This document shows, in pieces, positions 1 through 8,524 of a stretch of 64,000 bases of DNA. The stretch is from Aeromicrobium sp. Root472D3 (GTDB taxonomy: Bacteria; Actinomycetota; Actinomycetes; Propionibacteriales; Nocardioidaceae). Numbering within the stretch: position 1 is the stretch's first letter; each line of letters begins with the position of its first letter. The stretch is taken from NCBI RefSeq assembly GCF_001426485.1, contig NZ_LMET01000001.1:296844-360843 (forward strand). The letters run 5' to 3'. A program made the position numbers and the translations under genes. The notes below the pieces were generated by a model, which worked only from the letters and a program-made list of their open reading frames with translations, was not told the origin of the DNA and did not search any database.

Positions 1-1
1 G

Positions 2-175
2 ACTCCCGAGGGCATCACCGCGGTCGACGACGAGACCTCGACGGCCGACCCGGTCGACGAGGACGTCGCGGCGCTCACCGATGCCAATCCGAGCGGCGCC
101 GACCTGAGCGCCACCGCGACGCAGCTCGCCTTCGACGACGTCGTCGACGAGTCGGAGGACGAGTCCAAGAAGTAG
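2..175 (+). CDS. C-terminal end of an unidentified protein (partial)
   Basis: An open frame enters from the left edge and ends at TAG 173-175, giving 57 visible residues. The tail is strongly acidic and low in complexity, with many Asp, Glu, Ala and Thr, and ends in ESEDESKK. I cannot name the family from this part; it could be the disordered cytoplasmic tail of a membrane or secretion protein. A strong hairpin terminator at 196-240 follows directly, which supports this being the true 3' end of a gene. Confidence 0.5.
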   Translation, partial: TPEGITAVDDETSTADPVDEDVAALTDANPSGADLSATATQLAFDDVVDESEDESKK

Positions 176-195
176 CCCGCAGCACCTCTCGCCTC

Positions 196-240
196 ATCGG
201 GGAGCTTCCCGGTCACCCCGTGACCGGAAGGCTCCCCGAT
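196..240 (+). terminator. Rho-independent-type hairpin
   Basis: The arm ATCGGGGAGC followed by CGGTCAC pairs with GTGACCG and GCTCCCCGAT around a tiny CCC loop, with a small internal mismatch. No long T run follows, as is usual in high-GC actinobacteria. It lies 20 bp after the stop of the partial gene. Confidence 0.7.
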
Positions 241-409
241 GTCGTCCGTCCGGGCCCCGACATGCGAAAAGTCCGGTCGGGAGGGAGCCACGGACCGGAC
301 TTCGTGCTGATCGGGAGGGACCAGCGTCGCAACCGGACGGGAGGGAGTGTGCCCGGTTCGAAAGGATCAACGACGCTCGCCCGGGCGGGTCACGGTGGAG
401 AATGGAGAA
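241..409. other. Upstream region of the YchJ-like gene with three CGGGAGGGA motifs
   Basis: The 9-mer CGGGAGGGA occurs at 278, 312 and 338. The first copy sits inside a GTCCGG...CCGGAC inverted repeat (271-300). The function is unknown; it may be a regulatory region or a decayed repeat. A ribosome site (GGAG) precedes the ATG at 410. Confidence 0.3.
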
Positions 410-796
410 ATGTCGACGACCCGTTGCCCCTGCCTCAGCGGCCTCACCTACGCCGACTGCTGCGGACGACTGCACGACGGCTCCGCGACGGCCCAGACCG
501 CCGAGCAGCTCATGCGGTCGCGCTTCAGCGCCTTCGCCGTGGGCGACCCCGACTACCTGCTGGCCACGTGGCACCCGTCGACCCGGCCGGCGTCCCTCGA
601 GCTCGACGACGACCAGCGCTGGTACCGGCTCGACGTCCTCGCGACCCGCGAGGGCGGTCCGTTCGAGACGTCCGGGGTCGTCGAGTTCGAGGCCTTCCAC
701 CGCTCGCCGTCCGGCCGGGGCAGCCAGCACGAGATCAGCCGCTTCACCCGCGAGGGCGGCCGCTGGTTCTACGTCGACGGCGTGCGCGGTCAGTAG
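410..796 (+). CDS. YchJ family protein with SEC-C-type zinc motif
   Basis: 128 residues. The N-terminus carries CPCLSG followed by YADCC, a cysteine cluster typical of the SEC-C-like zinc-binding motif of the YchJ/UPF0225 family. The rest, with LMRSRFSAF and a C-terminal RWFYVDG, fits the NTF2-like fold of these proteins. The family's biochemical role is not established. The start at 410 is preferred over an upstream in-frame ATG at 347 because it begins directly at the family motif and has a GGAG-type ribosome site. Its last 7 bp overlap the 3' end of the convergent protease gene. Confidence 0.8.
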   Translation: MSTTRCPCLSGLTYADCCGRLHDGSATAQTAEQLMRSRFSAFAVGDPDYLLATWHPSTRPASLELDDDQRWYRLDVLATREGGPFETSGVVEFEAFHRSPSGRGSQHEISRFTREGGRWFYVDGVRGQ

Positions 797-1575
797 GGGA
801 TGCAGGCGCCGCTGCCGACGGCCGCCAGACCCGCGAGATCGCCCGCGCCCCACCGCGTGAGCGTCTCGTCGCCCTCGGGCTGCATGAGCTGACCCGGTGC
901 GTCGACGTGGTCGAGCCCCACGAGGTGCCCCAGCTCGTGCATGATGACCGACCGCACCGACGCGCGTCCCCGACGACCGTCGAGGATGCGGGCCAGCTGG
1001 GGCCCGTCGAGCACGACCGTCCCGGTCACGAACCAGCGCCGGCCGTCGCGCTCGACCGACGAGCTGCCGGCGAAGCCCGCGACGCTGCCCTTCAGCTTCG
1101 GGGACGCGACGGGATCGCTCCACGTCACCGTGACGGGCAGCCAGCCGCCGTCGGGCGACCGGACGGTCTCGTCGTCGGGGGCCGTCTCGTCGGTCGTCCC
1201 GTCGACGACGAACTGCAGCCCCGACGCCTCGCTGACCTCGTCGAGCGCCTGGTCGAGCAGACGCATGCCGCCCTCGACGATCGTGCGCGGGTCGACGACC
1301 AGGTGGATCGGCGCGCACGGGTCGTACGTCACCGGCTCGTCGCCGTCCGGCTGCGTCGCGATGAGCCGGTACTGTCCGTCGTCCCCGGCTCTCGCGGCCG
1401 GCACGCCGAGCGGCGTCGACGCCGCGTCGTCCGGACGATCCGGGAACGCTCCCCCGGCCGCACCGTCGTCGAGCATCGAGGCGACCGACAGCGCGCCGAG
1501 CAGCACCACGAGGGCCGCGACCGCCACCGCAGCGCGCCGACGGCCGGCATCGGCGTCCCTCCCGCGTGCGGTCAC
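790..1575 (-). CDS. Membrane-anchored matrixin-like zinc protease
   Basis: A predicted exported metallopeptidase. An Arg-rich N-terminus is followed by one hydrophobic segment (AVAVAALVVLLGALSVAS), then a Gly/Asp-rich linker and a catalytic domain. Near the C-terminus it has HELGHLVGLDH, the complete HExxHxxGxxH zinc site of metzincins, followed about 7 residues later by QLMQP, which fits the Met-turn. The catalytic domain therefore sits outside the membrane. I chose the GTG at 1575, which has a GGGGGA ribosome site; an in-frame ATG at 1611 would add 12 residues. The substrate is unknown. It is divergent from the permease gene. Confidence 0.8.
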   Translation of the reverse strand: MTARGRDADAGRRRAAVAVAALVVLLGALSVASMLDDGAAGGAFPDRPDDAASTPLGVPAARAGDDGQYRLIATQPDGDEPVTYDPCAPIHLVVDPRTIVEGGMRLLDQALDEVSEASGLQFVVDGTTDETAPDDETVRSPDGGWLPVTVTWSDPVASPKLKGSVAGFAGSSSVERDGRRWFVTGTVVLDGPQLARILDGRRGRASVRSVIMHELGHLVGLDHVDAPGQLMQPEGDETLTRWGAGDLAGLAAVGSGACIPY

Positions 1576-1661
1576 CCGCAGATTGTCCCCCGCCGGAGGT
1601 CGGGCCCGCACGTCCCGCCCCTACGATGTGACCGGCACTGGGCCCGACGAGAGGACACCGC

Positions 1662-2909
1662 GTGAGCTGGACACTGCACGGCGACGGCAAGACCATCGCC
1701 GAGGGAGAGCTCGTCCGACCCGGCGAACGCCTCTCGTGGCCCCGCACGATCGGCTTCGGCGGCCAGCACGTCGTCGCGATGTTCGGTGCGACGTTCCTCG
1801 TGCCGCTGCTGACCGGGTTCCCACCCACGACCACCCTGTTCTTCTCGGGCGTCGGGACGATCCTGTTCCTGCTGCTGACCCGCAACCGCCTGCCCAGCTA
1901 CCTCGGGTCGTCGTTCGCGTTCATCGCGCCGATCCAGGCCGCGACGGCGGCCGGCGACATGTCGGACGCGCTGTTCGGCCTCGTCGTGACGGGCATCCTG
2001 CTGGCCCTGATCGGTGCGCTCGTGACCGTCACCGGCACGGGCTGGATCGAGGTGCTGATGCCGCCCGTCGTGACGGGTGCGATCGTCGCGCTGATCGGCC
2101 TCAACCTGTCGGGCGCGGCGACCGGCAACTTCGCGCAGGGGCCGTGGATCGCGACGATCACGCTGGCCACGATCGTCGTCGTCGCGGTCGCGTTCCGCGG
2201 GCTCCTCGCGCGCCTGTCGATCCTCGTCGGCGTCGTCGTCGGCTACGCGGCCGCGGCGATCGGCGGACAGCTCGACTTCGGCCAGGTCGCGGACGCCGAC
2301 TGGTTCGGCCTGCCCGACTTCACGAGCCCCAGCATGACGTGGTCGGTCGTGCCGATGTTCCTGCCCGTCGTGCTGGTGCTGGTGGCCGAGAACGTCGGCC
2401 ACGTGCGCAGCGTGGCCCACCTGACCGACGACCCGTCGCTCAACGAGAAGACGGGTCCCGCCCTGTTCGCCGACGGTCTCGCGACGACGATCGCGGGCAT
2501 GGGCGGCGGCTCGGCGACCACGACCTACGGCGAGAACATCGGCGTCATGACCGCGACGCGCGTGTTCTCGACGGCGGCGTACTGGGTCGCCGCGGTCGTG
2601 GCGATCGCGCTGAGCCTCTCGCCCAAGGTCGGTGCGCTGCTCAACACGATCCCCGCCGGCGTGCTGGGCGGCGTGACGGTCGCGCTGTACGGCCTCATCG
2701 GCCTGATCGGCGTCAAGATCTGGATCGACAACCAGGTCGACTTCACGCAGCCCGTCAACCAGTACACGGTCGCGATCGCCCTCGTGATCGGCATCGGCAA
2801 CCTGACGCTGAGCGCCGGCGACATGACGTTCACGGGCATCGCGCTCGGCACGATCGCGGCCGTCGTGGTCTACCACGCGATGCGTCAGCTGCAGCGCCTG
2901 CGCGGCTGA
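1662..2909 (+). CDS. Uracil/xanthine permease (NCS2 family)
   Basis: 415 residues with about a dozen hydrophobic segments. Family signatures are present: GGQHVVAMFGATFLVPLL in TM1, GSSFAFIAPI in TM3, VAENVGHV in the TM8 region and TTYGENIGVM in TM10. The last two carry the glutamates that bind the nucleobase in UraA-type proton symporters. Substrate is probably uracil or a related base; xanthine/urate cannot be excluded. The start is GTG with a GAGAGGA ribosome site, and TACGAT at 1622 could be the -10 box. Confidence 0.88.
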   Translation: MSWTLHGDGKTIAEGELVRPGERLSWPRTIGFGGQHVVAMFGATFLVPLLTGFPPTTTLFFSGVGTILFLLLTRNRLPSYLGSSFAFIAPIQAATAAGDMSDALFGLVVTGILLALIGALVTVTGTGWIEVLMPPVVTGAIVALIGLNLSGAATGNFAQGPWIATITLATIVVVAVAFRGLLARLSILVGVVVGYAAAAIGGQLDFGQVADADWFGLPDFTSPSMTWSVVPMFLPVVLVLVAENVGHVRSVAHLTDDPSLNEKTGPALFADGLATTIAGMGGGSATTTYGENIGVMTATRVFSTAAYWVAAVVAIALSLSPKVGALLNTIPAGVLGGVTVALYGLIGLIGVKIWIDNQVDFTQPVNQYTVAIALVIGIGNLTLSAGDMTFTGIALGTIAAVVVYHAMRQLQRLRG

Positions 2910-2978
2910 CCCGTCGCGGTGCCGACCCTGTCGCCGGGCCCGCGCGACGCCGTCGTCGACGCACCCTACGGTGGACCC

Positions 2979-4199
2979 ATGGTGACCACCGACGGCTCGA
3001 CCGGTTCCCCCGCCTGGCGGCGCGCCGCCCGCACCGACCTGCTGGCCTTCGCCCGCCGCTCCGAGCGGCCCGAGGGCGGGTTCGTGTGGCTCGACGACGC
3101 GGGCGAGCCCGACCCCGACAAGAACCTCGAGCTGTGGATCAACGCCCGCATGACGTACGTCTTCGCGCTGGCGCACCTGTCCGGTGCGAGCGACACCCTG
3201 CGGCTCGCCGAGCACGGCGTCCGCAGCCTGCAGACGCTGTTCCACGACGACGAGCACGGCGGCTGGTACGACGAGGTCGACGTCGACGGGCACACCGACG
3301 ACACCGACAAGCGCTGCTACGGCCACGCCCACGTCCTGCTCGCCGCGGCCACCGCCGTCGCCGCGGGAGCCGAGGGCGCCCAGGCCCTGCTCGACGAGGC
3401 CACCGACCTGCACACGCACCACTTCTGGGAGCACGAGTCGGGCCGCTGCGTCGAGTCGCTGAGCCGCGACTGGACGCAGGTCGACCCCTACCGCGGCGCC
3501 AACAGCAACATGCACACCGTCGAGGCGTACCTGGTGGCCGGCGACGTCACGGGCCACCCGGTCTGGCACGAGCGCGCCCTGTCGATCTGCGAGCGCATCA
3601 TCGGCATCCACGCCCGCTCGCACGGCTGGCGCATCCCCGAGCACTACGACCACGACTGGACGCCCGTCCCGGAGTACAACGTCGAGTCGCCGGCCGATCC
3701 GTTCCGTCCCTACGGCGCGACGCCCGGGCACGCCTTCGAGTGGTCGCGGCTGCTCGTGCAGCTCGCGGCGAGCCTCGACGAGCCGCGACCGTGGATCCTC
3801 GAGGCCGCCGAGGCCCTGTTCGCCCAGGCCGTCGAGGACACCGCCGAGGACGACACCCCGGGCCTGGCCTACACGACCGACTGGCACGGCGAACCGGTCG
3901 TCCGCGAGCGCTTCCACTGGGTCATGGCCGAGGCCGTCCTGGCGGCCGAGGCGCTCAACACCTACACCGACAGCGCGCTGTACGCGGGGCTCGCGAGTCG
4001 GTGGTGGTCCGAGATCGCCGAGCACTTCGTCGACGACGCGACGGGCTCGTGGCACCACGAGCTCGGCCCGTCGATGGCCCGCTCGACGCGCACCTGGCGC
4101 GGCAAGCCCGATGCGTACCACGCGTTCAACGCCCTCACGCTGCCCGATCTGCCACTCTCGCCCAGTGCGGCGCTGACGATCGGCGGAGACATCGCATGA
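2979..4199 (+). CDS. AGE-family sugar epimerase/isomerase
   Basis: 406 residues, the usual length for N-acylglucosamine 2-epimerase-like (alpha/alpha)6-barrel enzymes. Motifs include NARMTYVFALAHLSG, GGWYDEVD, HAHVLLAAA, NMHTVEAYL and RFHWVMAEAV with conserved barrel histidines. Members of this family interconvert aldoses and ketoses or 2-epimers, such as mannose/fructose or sulfoquinovose derivatives. The sugar kinase 91 bp downstream on the same strand suggests that this enzyme makes a ketose which the kinase phosphorylates. I start at the ATG at 2979, since the region upstream (in-frame GTG at 2919) looks non-coding. Confidence 0.82.
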   Translation: MVTTDGSTGSPAWRRAARTDLLAFARRSERPEGGFVWLDDAGEPDPDKNLELWINARMTYVFALAHLSGASDTLRLAEHGVRSLQTLFHDDEHGGWYDEVDVDGHTDDTDKRCYGHAHVLLAAATAVAAGAEGAQALLDEATDLHTHHFWEHESGRCVESLSRDWTQVDPYRGANSNMHTVEAYLVAGDVTGHPVWHERALSICERIIGIHARSHGWRIPEHYDHDWTPVPEYNVESPADPFRPYGATPGHAFEWSRLLVQLAASLDEPRPWILEAAEALFAQAVEDTAEDDTPGLAYTTDWHGEPVVRERFHWVMAEAVLAAEALNTYTDSALYAGLASRWWSEIAEHFVDDATGSWHHELGPSMARSTRTWRGKPDAYHAFNALTLPDLPLSPSAALTIGGDIA

Positions 4200-4202
4200 C
4201 CG

Positions 4203-4232
4203 AGCGCCAGCGAGGTCAGCGCCAGCGAGGTC
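4203..4232 (+). repeat. 15-bp tandem duplication after the epimerase gene
   Basis: AGCGCCAGCGAGGTC occurs twice in direct succession just after the stop codon. The core GAGCGCCAGCGAG also appears inside the second 128-bp repeat array (around 42928). It may be a local slippage product. Confidence 0.6.
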
Positions 4233-4290
4233 ACCGACAGGTGCTCATGCGGACGACGACCTACCGTCGCTCTTCCCCGGAGGAGGCCGC

Positions 4291-5181
4291 ATGACCGTGC
4301 TGGTCATCGGCGAGGCGCTGGTCGACGTCGTGCAGCGCGAGGGCCGCGAGCCCGAGCCGCACGCCGGCGGATCGCCGTTCAACGTCGCGGTGGGCCTGGC
4401 CCGCCTCGACGTGCCGACGGTCCTGGCCGCACAGGTCGGCCCCGACCGCTACGGCGACGGGCTCCGCTGGCACCTGACCGACTCCGACGTGTCGCTGGTC
4501 GAGCTCGACCCCGTGCCGGCGCGGACGTCGACGGCGGCCGCGACGCTGGCCGACGACGGCAGCGCGAGCTACGAGTTCGACCTGACGTGGGACCCTGCGG
4601 CACTGCCCGATCCCGCCGACTTCGTCGCGGTGCACGTCGGCTCGCTGGGCACGTCGCTGCAGCCCGGGGCGGCGCTGGTCGCCGACCTCGTGGTGAGCGC
4701 CGACGTGATGGGCGTCCCGGTGTCGTTCGATCCCAACGTGCGGCTCGCCGTCGAGCCCGATCCCGAGGTGTGGCGGCGCGTGTTCGCCGAGATCGCACCG
4801 CACGCGTCGATCCTGAAGATGAGCGACGAGGACGCCGCGACGCTGTTCCCGGGCGAGGACCCCGCCGACCTGGTCCGCCGGCTGGCGGCCGACCACGGCA
4901 TCGTCGCGATCACGCGCGGTGGCGAGGGCGCCGTCATCGCGACGGCGGGGGCGTTCGCGAGCGTCCCGCCCGCCGACGTCCGCATGGTCGACACGATCGG
5001 CGCGGGCGACTCGTTCATGGCGGCGATGCTCGCGTGGTGCGCGACGTACGACTGGCCCAGCGCGTCCGAGCTCGACGCCACCGAGCTGACCGATCTGGCG
5101 ATGTACGCCTCGAGCGCCGCCGCCATCACCTGCTCGCGTCCGGGGGCCGACCCGCCGCGGACGATCGACCTGACCCCGTGA
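4291..5181 (+). CDS. PfkB-family sugar kinase, fructokinase-like
   Basis: 296 residues. The N-terminal VIGEALVDVVQREG and the GGSPFNVAVGLARL sugar-binding signature are typical of bacterial fructokinases in the ribokinase superfamily. The C-terminal signature DTIGAGDSFMAAMLAW contains the catalytic Asp and anion hole. A strong GGAGGAGG ribosome site precedes the ATG. Its place after an AGE-family isomerase suggests a short route from an aldose via a ketose to a ketose phosphate. The exact sugar is an inference. Confidence 0.83.
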   Translation: MTVLVIGEALVDVVQREGREPEPHAGGSPFNVAVGLARLDVPTVLAAQVGPDRYGDGLRWHLTDSDVSLVELDPVPARTSTAAATLADDGSASYEFDLTWDPAALPDPADFVAVHVGSLGTSLQPGAALVADLVVSADVMGVPVSFDPNVRLAVEPDPEVWRRVFAEIAPHASILKMSDEDAATLFPGEDPADLVRRLAADHGIVAITRGGEGAVIATAGAFASVPPADVRMVDTIGAGDSFMAAMLAWCATYDWPSASELDATELTDLAMYASSAAAITCSRPGADPPRTIDLTP

Positions 5182-5927
5182 CCGATCCCCCGGTCGAGCA
5201 CTACGCCGGTCGCGACGGCCTGCAGCTGGCGTACCGGCAGGTCGGCGACGGGCGGCCCGTCCTGCTGCTGCACGGCTTCTTCACGACGGGCGCCGTCGCG
5301 TGGCTGCGCAGCGGGCACGCGGCCCGGCTGGTCGCGAGGGGGCACCGCGTGATCGTGCCCGACATGCGCGGTCACGGCGACAGCCCCAAGCCGCACGACC
5401 GCGCCGCGTACCCGCCGGACGTGCTGACCGACGACGCCCTCGCGCTCGTCGAGCACCTGGGCCTGACCGACTACGACCTCGGCGGCTACTCGCTGGGCGC
5501 GCACACGATCGTCCGCATGCTGGTGCGGGGCGCCGTCCCCCGACGGGCCGCGGTGGGCGGCGCGGGCTTCGACCAGCTGCTCCACGCCTCGGGCCGCGGC
5601 ACGACCTTCCGGCACGTGCTCGACCACCTCGGGCGCCACGAGTGGGGCTCGCGCGACTGGCTCATGGAGGGTTTCCTGCGCAAGACCCGGGGCGATCCGA
5701 CGGCGCTGCGGCACGTCCTCGACACCCCCGTCGACACGACGCGCGAGCAGCTCGCGGCGATCGGGGTGCCGACGCTCGTCGTCACCGGCACCGACGACGA
5801 GCCCGACGCGGGCCGCGAGCTGGCGGCGACCCTGCAGCACGCGACGTTCGTCGAGGTGCCCGGTGACCACGTCGGCGCCTCCGGCACCCCCGAGCTCGGC
5901 GAAGCCTTCACCGAGTGGTTCGCCTGA
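5178..5927 (+). CDS. Alpha/beta-fold hydrolase
   Basis: 249 residues, GTG start overlapping the kinase stop by 4 bp (GTGA), so translation is probably coupled. The fold signatures are LLLHGFF (oxyanion loop), DMRGHGDS, the nucleophile elbow GYSLGAH with Ser, TGTDDEPD supplying the acid and GDHVGA supplying the His. The length and the lack of a large cap fit a small esterase or lactonase-like hydrolase. The link with the kinase and epimerase suggests a sugar-derived substrate, but this is only context. Confidence 0.78.
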   Translation: MTDPPVEHYAGRDGLQLAYRQVGDGRPVLLLHGFFTTGAVAWLRSGHAARLVARGHRVIVPDMRGHGDSPKPHDRAAYPPDVLTDDALALVEHLGLTDYDLGGYSLGAHTIVRMLVRGAVPRRAAVGGAGFDQLLHASGRGTTFRHVLDHLGRHEWGSRDWLMEGFLRKTRGDPTALRHVLDTPVDTTREQLAAIGVPTLVVTGTDDEPDAGRELAATLQHATFVEVPGDHVGASGTPELGEAFTEWFA

Positions 5928-5955
5928 CTCACCCCTTCCCCGGCCCCCCGTGACC

Positions 5956-6037
5956 CGCGAGTGGTGCGGCGTGGACGTTCTGGGACGGCGTGTCCGACCA
6001 CACCGCACCGCTCGCGCTCGCGGATGCACCACTCGAC
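5956..6037 (+). repeat. 82-bp palindromic repeat, copy A
   Basis: This 82-bp element matches the reverse complement of 7807-7888 at 72 of 82 positions. Its first 61 bases form a long hairpin: arm CGCGAGTGGTGCGGCGTGG pairs with CCACACCGCACCGCTCGCG with two mismatches around a 23-nt loop. It ends with GCACCACTCGAC, a further copy of the outer arm. It lies between convergent genes, so it may also stop transcription from both sides. Confidence 0.8.
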
Positions 6038-6047
6038 GCGCGGGACG

Positions 6048-6872
6048 TCAGGCGACCGGGCGGGCTCCCCGCACCGACACGCAGCCCGCGGCCGACTCGG
6101 CGCCCGCGCGCAGGGACGCCTCGGCGTCCCGCGTGCCGACCCAGCAGCTGAGGAAGCCCGCCGCGAAGGCGTCGCCGGCACCCACGGTGTCGACGACGTC
6201 GGCCTCGAGCGCCGCGACCGCCTCGCCCGCGAACGTCGCCCCCTCGGCGCCGCGCGTGACGACGACCCCGTCACCCTCGAGCCGCAGGAACCCCTGCTCG
6301 TCCTCGTTCGGGAAGACCAGGTCGGCGCCGGCGAGCCACGACAGGACGGTGTCGCGTCCCGCGGCCTCGACGAAGCCCAGCGAGCTCGGGTCGATGCTGA
6401 CGCCGGCGCCGCGCCGCCGCGCCTCGGCCACGAGCCCGAGCGCGAGCGGTCGCACCGCGTCGTCGAAGAACGAGTAGCCCGTCAGGTGCAGCCACGTCAC
6501 GTCGTCCCACGCGTCGGCGGGGACGTGCTCGGCCGTCATGGTCGCGTTGGCGGCGCGGTCGACGTACATCGTCCGGTCGGCGGCCGCGTCGAGCGTCAGC
6601 ACGATCGTCGCCGTCGGCAGGTCGGGGTCGCCCGACACCCGGGCGTCGACGCCGTACGCCTCGAGCGCCGCCACGTGACGCGCGACGGCGTCGGCACCGC
6701 AGCGACCGACGAAGCGCACCGGCGCGCCCAGGTGCCCCAGCCACGCCGCGACGTTGGCTGCCGAGCCGCCCGCCGTCATGCGGATCTCCGAGACGGTGTC
6801 GCTCGCGGCGTTGACCGCGCCGAGCGGACGGACGCCGATGTCGTCGACCAGGTCGCCGACGACGAGGATCAT
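6048..6872 (-). CDS. PfkB-family kinase, probable pseudouridine kinase
   Basis: 274 residues. VVGDLVDDIGV at the start, MTAGGSAANVAAWLGHLG as substrate signature and VDTVGAGDAFAAGFLSCW as catalytic signature define a ribokinase-superfamily enzyme. The start lies 10 bp after psuG on the same strand. In bacteria psuG is commonly paired with a PfkB-type kinase that makes pseudouridine 5'-phosphate, so pseudouridine is the most likely substrate. A ribokinase role for the released ribose phosphate's precursor is the alternative. Confidence 0.72.
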   Translation of the reverse strand: MILVVGDLVDDIGVRPLGAVNAASDTVSEIRMTAGGSAANVAAWLGHLGAPVRFVGRCGADAVARHVAALEAYGVDARVSGDPDLPTATIVLTLDAAADRTMYVDRAANATMTAEHVPADAWDDVTWLHLTGYSFFDDAVRPLALGLVAEARRRGAGVSIDPSSLGFVEAAGRDTVLSWLAGADLVFPNEDEQGFLRLEGDGVVVTRGAEGATFAGEAVAALEADVVDTVGAGDAFAAGFLSCWVGTRDAEASLRAGAESAAGCVSVRGARPVA

Positions 6873-6882
6873 CGCGCGTCCC

Positions 6883-7791
6883 TCATCGGGCCGACCACGA
6901 CAGCGCGATCTCGCCCGCGACCCGGATGTTGTTCTCGGCGATCTTCAGGTTCACCGCGAGACTCTCGCCGCCGGTCAGCTCGACGATCGTCAGCAGCAGG
7001 AACGGGGTGACCTCCTTGCCCGTCAGGCCCTGCTCGTCGGCCATCCGCAGCGCGTCGGTCAGCGCCCGGTCGTGCACCGCGGGGTCGAGCTGCTCGGCGA
7101 CCGGCAGCGGGTTGGCGACCAGGATGCCGGCCTGCTGGCCCAGGGCGTCACGAGCCGCCATGACGTCGGCGACCGCCGCGGCGTCCGGCACGGTCCAGTC
7201 GAGCTCGAAGCCCGAGTCGGTCAGCCAGAAGCTCGGGAAGCGGTCGGTGCCGTAGCCGAGCACCGGCACGCTGAGGGTCTCGAGGCGCTCGAGCGTCGCC
7301 GGGATGTCGAGGATCGACTTCACGCCGGCCGAGACGACCGTGATCGGCACCTGCGACAGGATCGTCAGGTCGGCTGACTCGTCGAACGTCTCGGACGCGC
7401 CGCGGTGCACGCCGCCGAGGCCGCCGGTCGCGAACACGCGGATGCCGGCGAGGTTCGCGATGTACGACGTCGCGGCGACGGTCGTCGCGCCGCTGCCGCC
7501 GCGGGCGATCGCGATCGGCAGGTCGCGCACGCTCAGCTTGGGGATGTCCTCGCCCGCGACGCGCACCAGCTCGTCGTCGGTCAGGCCGGCCTTGAGCACG
7601 CCGTCGAGCACCGCGATCGTGGCCGGGACGACGCCCGCGTCGGTCAGGATCGACTCGAAGCGGCGGGCGGCGTGCAGGTTGTCGGGGCGCGGCAGGCCGT
7701 GCGAGATGATCGTCGACTCGAGCGCGACGACGGGCCGCCCCTCGTCGAGCGCGGACTGCACGGCGGGCGAGATGCTGAGGGGAAGGGTCAC
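6883..7791 (-). CDS. psuG: Pseudouridine-5'-phosphate glycosidase
   Basis: 302 residues, full length for the family. It cleaves the C-C glycosidic bond of pseudouridine 5'-phosphate to uracil and ribose 5-phosphate. Characteristic stretches are VALESTIISHGLPRP, the lysine-containing loop around KLSVRDLP, FATGGLGGVHRGA, VSAGVKSILDI and the C-terminal GKEVTPFLL and NIRVAGEIA. Together with the downstream kinase it forms a two-gene pseudouridine salvage operon. Both genes are bounded by inverted 82-bp repeats. The uracil produced could connect with the NCS2 permease at 1.7 kb, though that is only proximity. Confidence 0.93.
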   Translation of the reverse strand: MTLPLSISPAVQSALDEGRPVVALESTIISHGLPRPDNLHAARRFESILTDAGVVPATIAVLDGVLKAGLTDDELVRVAGEDIPKLSVRDLPIAIARGGSGATTVAATSYIANLAGIRVFATGGLGGVHRGASETFDESADLTILSQVPITVVSAGVKSILDIPATLERLETLSVPVLGYGTDRFPSFWLTDSGFELDWTVPDAAAVADVMAARDALGQQAGILVANPLPVAEQLDPAVHDRALTDALRMADEQGLTGKEVTPFLLLTIVELTGGESLAVNLKIAENNIRVAGEIALSWSAR

Positions 7792-7806
7792 TCCGAGATC
7801 CTACGA

Positions 7807-7888
7807 GTCGAGTGGTGCATTCCCGTCCGCGAGTGGTGCGTCGTGGTCAGACACGCCGTCCCAGAAAGTCCACACCGCACCACTCGCG
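7807..7888 (-). repeat. 82-bp palindromic repeat, copy B (inverted relative to copy A)
   Basis: Reverse complement of copy A at 88 percent identity, with the same outer arm, loop core TTCTGGGACGGCGTGT and terminal GCACCACTCGAC. The hairpin is preserved although individual stem bases differ. It sits between the psuG start and the dcd stop, so it follows dcd on the minus strand. Confidence 0.8.
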
Positions 7889-7898
7889 AATACGGGGC

Positions 7899-8474
7899 TC
7901 AGATCTCGGTGCGGTGGAAGTTCGCGTGGGAGCGGGACGCCGTGGGGCCGCGCTGGCCCTGGTAGCGCGAGCCGTACTTCTCGGAGCCGTACGGGTTGTC
8001 GGCCGCCGAGCTGAGGCGGAAGTAGCAGACCTGGCCGATCTTCATGCCGGGGTAGAGCTTGATCGGCAGGGTCGCGACGTTCGCGAGCTCGAGCGTCACG
8101 TGCCCCGAGAAGCCGGGGTCGATGAATCCGGCGGTCGAGTGCGTCAGCAGACCCAGACGACCGAGCGACGACTTGCCCTCGAGCCGCGCCGCGATGTCGT
8201 CGGGCAGCGTCACGAGCTCGTACGTCGAGCCCAGCACGAACTCGCCGGGGTGCAGGATGAACTCCTCACCCGACGCGACCTCGATCTCGCGCGTCAGGTC
8301 GGACTGGTCGGCCGCCGGGTCGATGTGCGGGTACTTGTGGTTGTCGAACACCCGGAAGAACTTGTCGAGCCGGACGTCGATGCTCGACGGCTGGATCATG
8401 CCGGGGTCGAAGGGGTCGAGGCCGACGCGGCCGGCCTCGATCTCGGCGAGGATGTCGCGGTCTGAGAGGAGCAC
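7899..8474 (-). CDS. dcd: dCTP deaminase (bifunctional dCTP deaminase/dUTPase type)
   Basis: 191 residues. Begins [15 protein letters not shown], with [15 protein letters not shown], the catalytic region [20 protein letters not shown] and the C-terminal [11 protein letters not shown] lid. It converts dCTP to dUTP and, in actinobacterial and archaeal relatives with the same [11 protein letters not shown] loop, directly to dUMP. That makes a bifunctional enzyme likely; I infer this from similarity to the mycobacterial enzyme as I remember it. It is transcribed alone, ending at repeat copy B. Confidence 0.94.
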   Translation of the reverse strand: MLLSDRDILAEIEAGRVGLDPFDPGMIQPSSIDVRLDKFFRVFDNHKYPHIDPAADQSDLTREIEVASGEEFILHPGEFVLGSTYELVTLPDDIAARLEGKSSLGRLGLLTHSTAGFIDPGFSGHVTLELANVATLPIKLYPGMKIGQVCYFRLSSAADNPYGSEKYGSRYQGQRGPTASRSHANFHRTEI

Positions 8475-8524
8475 GAGTCGAAACTAACGCATCGGCGGCA
8501 CCGTGCCCGGTCTACCGTTGGCCC

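Noticed and set aside
941..4294. Very long frame of 1117 codons on the plus strand, and a similar 849-codon frame on the minus strand at 1572-4121
   Set aside because: They run through the permease and epimerase genes in other frames and encode Arg/Ala/Pro-rich sequence without any fold signature; typical high-GC shadow frames.
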